From positions 1 through 16,637 of the forward strand of contig JBKCEW010000005.1 of the NCBI GenBank assembly GCA_046304235.1: a stretch of 16,637 nucleotides of DNA. Reading direction: 5' to 3'. A model generated the notes under the pieces. That model was not told the DNA's origin, made no database searches, and worked only from the letters and a program-made list of their open reading frames with translations. Every line of letters begins with the position of its first letter. Position 1 is the stretch's first letter. The DNA comes from CANHVK01 sp046304235 (GTDB lineage: Bacteria > Bacteroidota > Bacteroidia > Flavobacteriales_D > Crocinitomicaceae). Both the position numbers and the translations under genes were made by a program. Shown here piece after piece: positions 13,904 to 16,637 of the stretch.

Positions 13904-14983
13904 TTACTCAACAGTAACTTTTCTCGGTTGAAATGATGCTTCTTCCAATTCTTTCGCTCTAGCTTCTGCTTTTGCTTTTTTTGCTTCAATGATTGGATCT
14001 GGATGAGAAACAGGTTTTTCACCATCAGCAAAGGCTTCTTTAGCAACTAACCCAAGAATATCAAACATTTCCTTATCCTCATTAAATTCAGGATTAGGAG
14101 TAGTTAATAATTTATCACCAGCAAAAATAGAACCAGCACCCGCTAAAAAACACATCGCTTGAGCCTCCATAGACATTTTAGTTCTTCCTGCTGATAATCT
14201 GACAACAGATTCTGGAAATGCGATTCGTGTAGTTGCAACCATTCTAATTAATTCCCATTGTTCAATTGGTTTTTGTTGCTCTAACGGAGTTCCCTCGATT
14301 GCAACCAAAGCGTTGATCGGAATTGAATCAGGAGGTGTTTCCATCTCCATATAACTTAACAATAATCCAACTCTATCTTCAACAGCCTCACCCATACCTA
14401 TGATACCTCCAGAACAAACTGTTATACCAGCTTTACGAGCATTTTCAATTGTATTTAAACGATCTTCATATTCACGAGTAGATATAATATCTTTATAAAA
14501 CTCTTTTGATGAATCTAAATTGTGATTGTAGGCAAATAAACCAGCATTTTTCAATCGTTGTGCCTGCTCTTCATTTAACATACCAAGCGTACAACAAACT
14601 TCCATATCCATGTTGTTCACTGCTTGAACCATTTCAACAACTGTATCGAAGTCTTTGTTATCACGCACTTCTCTCCATGCAGCCCCCATACACAAACGAG
14701 AAGAACCGTTTGCCTTTGCGTTTTTTGCCTGTTCAACAACACTATCAACGGTCATTAACTTATGAGCCTCCAAACCTGTATTATATCGAGCTGCTTGTGG
14801 ACAATATCCACAATCTTCAGAACAACCTCCTGTTTTGATACTTATAAGAGAAGACATTTGAACTTCTCTAGGATTATGGTACTCTCTATGAATTGTAGCA
14901 GCTTCAAAAACCAACTCTAACAAAGGCTTATTGTATAAAGCCAATAATGTTTCTTTAGTATTGTAATTGGGATTAACTTTCAT
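13904..14983 (-). CDS. bioB: Biotin synthase
   Basis: BioB is a radical SAM enzyme that inserts sulphur into dethiobiotin. With the ATG at 14983 it has 359 residues. GGCSEDCGYCPQAARY carries the CxxxCxxC cysteines 54, 58 and 61 for the SAM-binding 4Fe-4S cluster. The 2Fe-2S ligands of E. coli BioB have counterparts in RLCMGAAWR (Cys98), VCCTLG (Cys130/131), VCSGGIIGMG (Cys190) and VRLSAGR (Arg262). The open frame extends to a TTG at 15019, but that TTG is part of a TATATTTG -7 box, so the ATG preceding KVNPNYN is the better start. The last 30 residues form a charged, Lys/Glu/Ala-rich tail (KAKAEARAKELEE). bioF follows after 3 bases. Confidence 0.95.
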   Translation of the reverse strand: MKVNPNYNTKETLLALYNKPLLELVFEAATIHREYHNPREVQMSSLISIKTGGCSEDCGYCPQAARYNTGLEAHKLMTVDSVVEQAKNAKANGSSRLCMGAAWREVRDNKDFDTVVEMVQAVNNMDMEVCCTLGMLNEEQAQRLKNAGLFAYNHNLDSSKEFYKDIISTREYEDRLNTIENARKAGITVCSGGIIGMGEAVEDRVGLLLSYMEMETPPDSIPINALVAIEGTPLEQQKPIEQWELIRMVATTRIAFPESVVRLSAGRTKMSMEAQAMCFLAGAGSIFAGDKLLTTPNPEFNEDKEMFDILGLVAKEAFADGEKPVSHPDPIIEAKKAKAEARAKELEEASFQPRKVTVE

Positions 14984-15016
14984 ATACTGAAATTTGATTC
15001 CTTTAAAATTGAAATG

Positions 15017-15024
15017 CAAATATA
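15017..15024 (-). promoter_or_regulatory. Candidate -7 box TATATTTG of the bioB-bioF unit
   Basis: On the minus strand TATATTTG (15024-15017) is an exact match to TAnnTTTG and lies 34 bases before the bioB ATG at 14983. No TTG is found at a good -33 distance. I saw no BirA-type operator, though I could not search for one properly. Confidence 0.5.
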
Positions 15025-15073
15025 CAAATTAAGGTTCCTTTGATAAAATAAAGTTGTTTTTTCATACATATTC

Positions 15074-15105
15074 TTTTGATAATAGCATGATATTAACGTA
15101 ATTTG
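15074..15105 (+). promoter_or_regulatory. Candidate promoter of the ElyC-type gene
   Basis: TTTTG (15074-15078) is followed after 19 bases by GTAATTTG (15098-15105). The spacing fits the Bacteroidota TTG-N19-TAnnTTTG layout, but the -7 box matches only in part (TAATTTG, one base short between TA and TTTG). The ATG is 18 bases further on at 15124. Confidence 0.38.
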
Positions 15106-15123
15106 AAATAAAACAAATTAACT

Positions 15124-15897
15124 ATGTTCTTCATCCTATCCAAAATAATTGATTTTCTTTTTTCTCCTTTGAATTGGATTATTACACTTTTTATACTCAC
15201 ATTAATTTCAAAAAATGAAATACGAAAAAAGAAATTTCTAAAGCTGGGAGTATTTTCACTACTCTTTTTTACAAACCCTTTTATATCAAATCTCTCACTT
15301 TTATTGATTCCATCTACTGAAAACTATATAACATTAACCCAAAATAAAAAAGCAGATATTGCCTTGGTTTTAGGAGGAATGATTTCCTATGACGACAGTA
15401 AAAATCAAGTGACTTTTAACGGTAATGTAAATAGAATTACAAAAGCGGTAGAGCTATATAAAAACAAAAAAGTAAAAACCATTTTTATTTCTGGAGGATC
15501 AGGGAGTGTTACTTACTCCGAAAAACGGGAGGCTTCCTTATTAAAAAACTACCTGATTAAATATTTCAATATCCCAAAAAAAGATATACTCATTGAAAAC
15601 AAATCAAATAACACATATGAAAATGCGAAATTCACTAATGAAATACTAAAAAAAGAAAAATTAAACAAAAAGAAAATAATATTAATCACCTCAAATACTC
15701 ACTATTACAGAGCGCAAAAATGTTTTGAGAAGCAAGACCTTAAAACTTACATTATCAAAGACACAAGAAAGAAAACAAGGGAAAAATGGTTGCCTAAAAA
15801 TCTCTTTTTACCTCAATCAGACATTTTATTTAATTGGGATAATTTATTGCATGAATGGATTGGAATTATCACCTATAAATGTATGGGATACATATAA
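15124..15897 (+). CDS. ElyC/SanA/YdcF-family membrane protein (DUF218)
   Basis: The 257-residue product has two predicted N-terminal membrane spans (about 5-28 and 40-62), then a DUF218 domain that would face the periplasm. Domain signatures are ADIALVLGG (77-85), NRITKAVELYKNKKVKTIFISGG (103-125), SNNTYENA (161-168), ITSNTHYYRAQKCF (188-201) and a C-terminal HEWIG (243-247). This layout of two spans plus DUF218 matches E. coli ElyC, which affects use of the undecaprenyl-phosphate carrier and envelope integrity; the reaction is not settled. It is unusually rich in lysine and asparagine. The gene is single, divergent from bioB, and followed by a strong terminator shared with the convergent gene. 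Confidence 0.85.
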   Translation: MFFILSKIIDFLFSPLNWIITLFILTLISKNEIRKKKFLKLGVFSLLFFTNPFISNLSLLLIPSTENYITLTQNKKADIALVLGGMISYDDSKNQVTFNGNVNRITKAVELYKNKKVKTIFISGGSGSVTYSEKREASLLKNYLIKYFNIPKKDILIENKSNNTYENAKFTNEILKKEKLNKKKIILITSNTHYYRAQKCFEKQDLKTYIIKDTRKKTREKWLPKNLFLPQSDILFNWDNLLHEWIGIITYKCMGYI

Positions 15898-15900
15898 AAA

Positions 15901-15924
15901 AAGCGACCCTTTTGAGGGTCGCTT
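15901..15924. terminator. Bidirectional rho-independent terminator
   Basis: AAGCGACCCT (15901-15910) pairs perfectly with AGGGTCGCTT (15915-15924) around a TTTG loop. On the minus strand it is followed by seven T (15902-15896 read in reverse), making it a strong terminator for the gene ending at 15945. On the plus strand CTTCTATTTG follows, so it probably ends the ElyC-type gene too. Confidence 0.92.
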
Positions 15925-15944
15925 CTATTTGAAAATTAATTATA

Positions 15945-16637
15945 CTATTTTTGAACTTTCACATCAATTTCGATGCTACCATCTTGATATTTTTGAACTA
16001 CATCACCACCTTGTGTACCTTCATTGATTGCTTTAACTTTAAATACTCCTAACTTACCCGCCTCTGTTTTGAAATAAACAACATTACCAACATTTAAACT
16101 AAGAACATTTGTTTCAGTCAATTGATCACCAAAAGAAAAGTTAGAGTCATCAGTTATAGCGTCAAAATCACTTGTTGATAATGAGCTTAATTTAAACTTT
16201 GTTGAATTATATTTTGTCCAATTCTCTGCTTTAATATTTACTGTTGGGTCTAATAAAACATCAGACGGAGCAGCAATAAATGCTAAATAATTTCCTCCTC
16301 TGTAAGAATAAACAAAGTCAATTAAAGAAGAATTTGTTTTAGCATCCGTTTTACTGTAAATAGTACCATTAGAAGTTGATAAGAAACTTCCTACAGCATT
16401 ATTAAATTGAGCTCCCATTATTTTTGTAGAATAAGAAACGATTTCTCCACCTTGAGGTGTAAAAGCAGTAAAAGTGAAAAAAGCAGAAGTAGTTTGATTT
16501 TCATTATCTGTAGCTTCAATTTCATATTTTCCAGCTCTGAATTTATATTGGAAAACATGTTGAGTTGAACTTGTAAAATCGCTAGAAATTAATTTCTCAG
16601 TAGATTTTCCAGAATCAGAAACCTTATAAATCTTGAT
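15945..16637 (-). CDS. C-terminal part of a secreted or surface protein (gene enters from the right edge)
   Basis: The frame is open from the right edge at 16637 to a TAA at 15945, giving 230 residues of a longer protein; the internal ATG at 16418 is not the real start because reading continues upstream without a stop. The first 70 residues visible (for example FRAGKYEIEATDNENQ, then FFTFTAF) look like the end of an Ig- or PKD-like beta domain. The rest is rich in Ser, Thr and Asn, with a YSYRGGNYLAFIAAPSD segment, and ends KYQDGSIEIDVKVQK. No type IX secretion C-terminal signal is evident. I do not recognise the family; a Bacteroidota lipoprotein or exported protein is most likely, but the N-terminus is not in view. 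A strong terminator follows the stop. Confidence 0.8.
   Translation of the reverse strand: MKIYKVSDSGKSTEKLISSDFTSSTQHVFQYKFRAGKYEIEATDNENQTTSAFFTFTAFTPQGGEIVSYSTKIMGAQFNNAVGSFLSTSNGTIYSKTDAKTNSSLIDFVYSYRGGNYLAFIAAPSDVLLDPTVNIKAENWTKYNSTKFKLSSLSTSDFDAITDDSNFSFGDQLTETNVLSLNVGNVVYFKTEAGKLGVFKVKAINEGTQGGDVVQKYQDGSIEIDVKVQK

Noticed and set aside
14506..14838. A 110-codon plus-strand frame opposite bioB
   Set aside because: It is entirely antisense to the conserved radical SAM core and has no family features.
14984..15019. Twelve-residue N-terminal extension of BioB from TTG 15019
   Set aside because: The TTG overlaps an exact -7 box and the ATG at 14983 fits the family start better.
15725..16027. 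A 100-codon plus-strand frame across the ElyC-type gene end and the terminator
   Set aside because: It runs through a strong terminator hairpin and overlaps two better supported genes in other frames.
15945..16418. A complete 157-residue gene starting at ATG 16418
   Set aside because: The same frame continues without a stop to the window edge and the added residues look like protein (FRAGKYEIEATDNE), so the gene is partial and the ATG is internal.

Overview
The window looks like the chromosome of a member of the Bacteroidota, most likely the Flavobacteriaceae. The support is low G+C content, A-rich leaders without strong Shine-Dalgarno sites, several -7 boxes of the Bacteroidota type (TAnnTTTG), a PorX-type PglZ response regulator tied to type IX secretion, a YKSEA-repeat secreted protein, and the gene orders purC-phoH and porX-tsaE-ald. 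I see no phage, insertion sequence, CRISPR array, tRNA or rRNA, and no gene-free stretch longer than about 210 bases.

Layout. 1-802 (minus): two adjacent lipoprotein genes of unknown function, the second cut by the window edge, behind a 15-base A homopolymer. 952-3014 (minus): phoH then purC, ending in a strong terminator. 3115-4259 (plus): a SAM hydrolase of the DUF62 type overlapping a small antibiotic-biosynthesis-monooxygenase-fold protein. 4367-5497 (plus): a DEAD-box RNA helicase. 5574-5882 (minus): a small exported protein with six YKSEA repeats. 5992-9174 (minus): porX, tsaE and an alanine-dehydrogenase-like gene, each overlapping the next. 9220-10458 (plus): an HD-domain phosphohydrolase with a TTG start. 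10577-12844 (plus): a CPA2 cation/proton antiporter with a C-terminal universal-stress-like region, converging on bioF. 12833-14983 (minus): bioB and bioF. 15124-15897 (plus): an ElyC/SanA/YdcF-type membrane protein. 15945-16637 (minus): the C-terminal part of a secreted or surface protein, sharing a bidirectional terminator with the gene before it.

Most genes are housekeeping: purine synthesis (purC), tRNA t6A modification (tsaE), biotin synthesis (bioB, bioF), RNA metabolism (the helicase, phoH) and ion homeostasis (the antiporter). porX links the window to control of the type IX secretion system and gliding.

The most unusual signals are non-coding or at single residues. Three tandem arrays of 7-base units, each with a different unit sequence, sit in two spacers and touch neighbouring start or stop codons. 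A 16-base perfect palindrome holds both stop codons of the convergent antiporter and bioF genes, so both proteins end in LRS. The alanine-dehydrogenase-like protein has Gln where the catalytic His of characterised enzymes lies. I found no clear candidate for a wholly new multi-gene system; the uncharacterised lipoprotein pair at the left edge comes closest.
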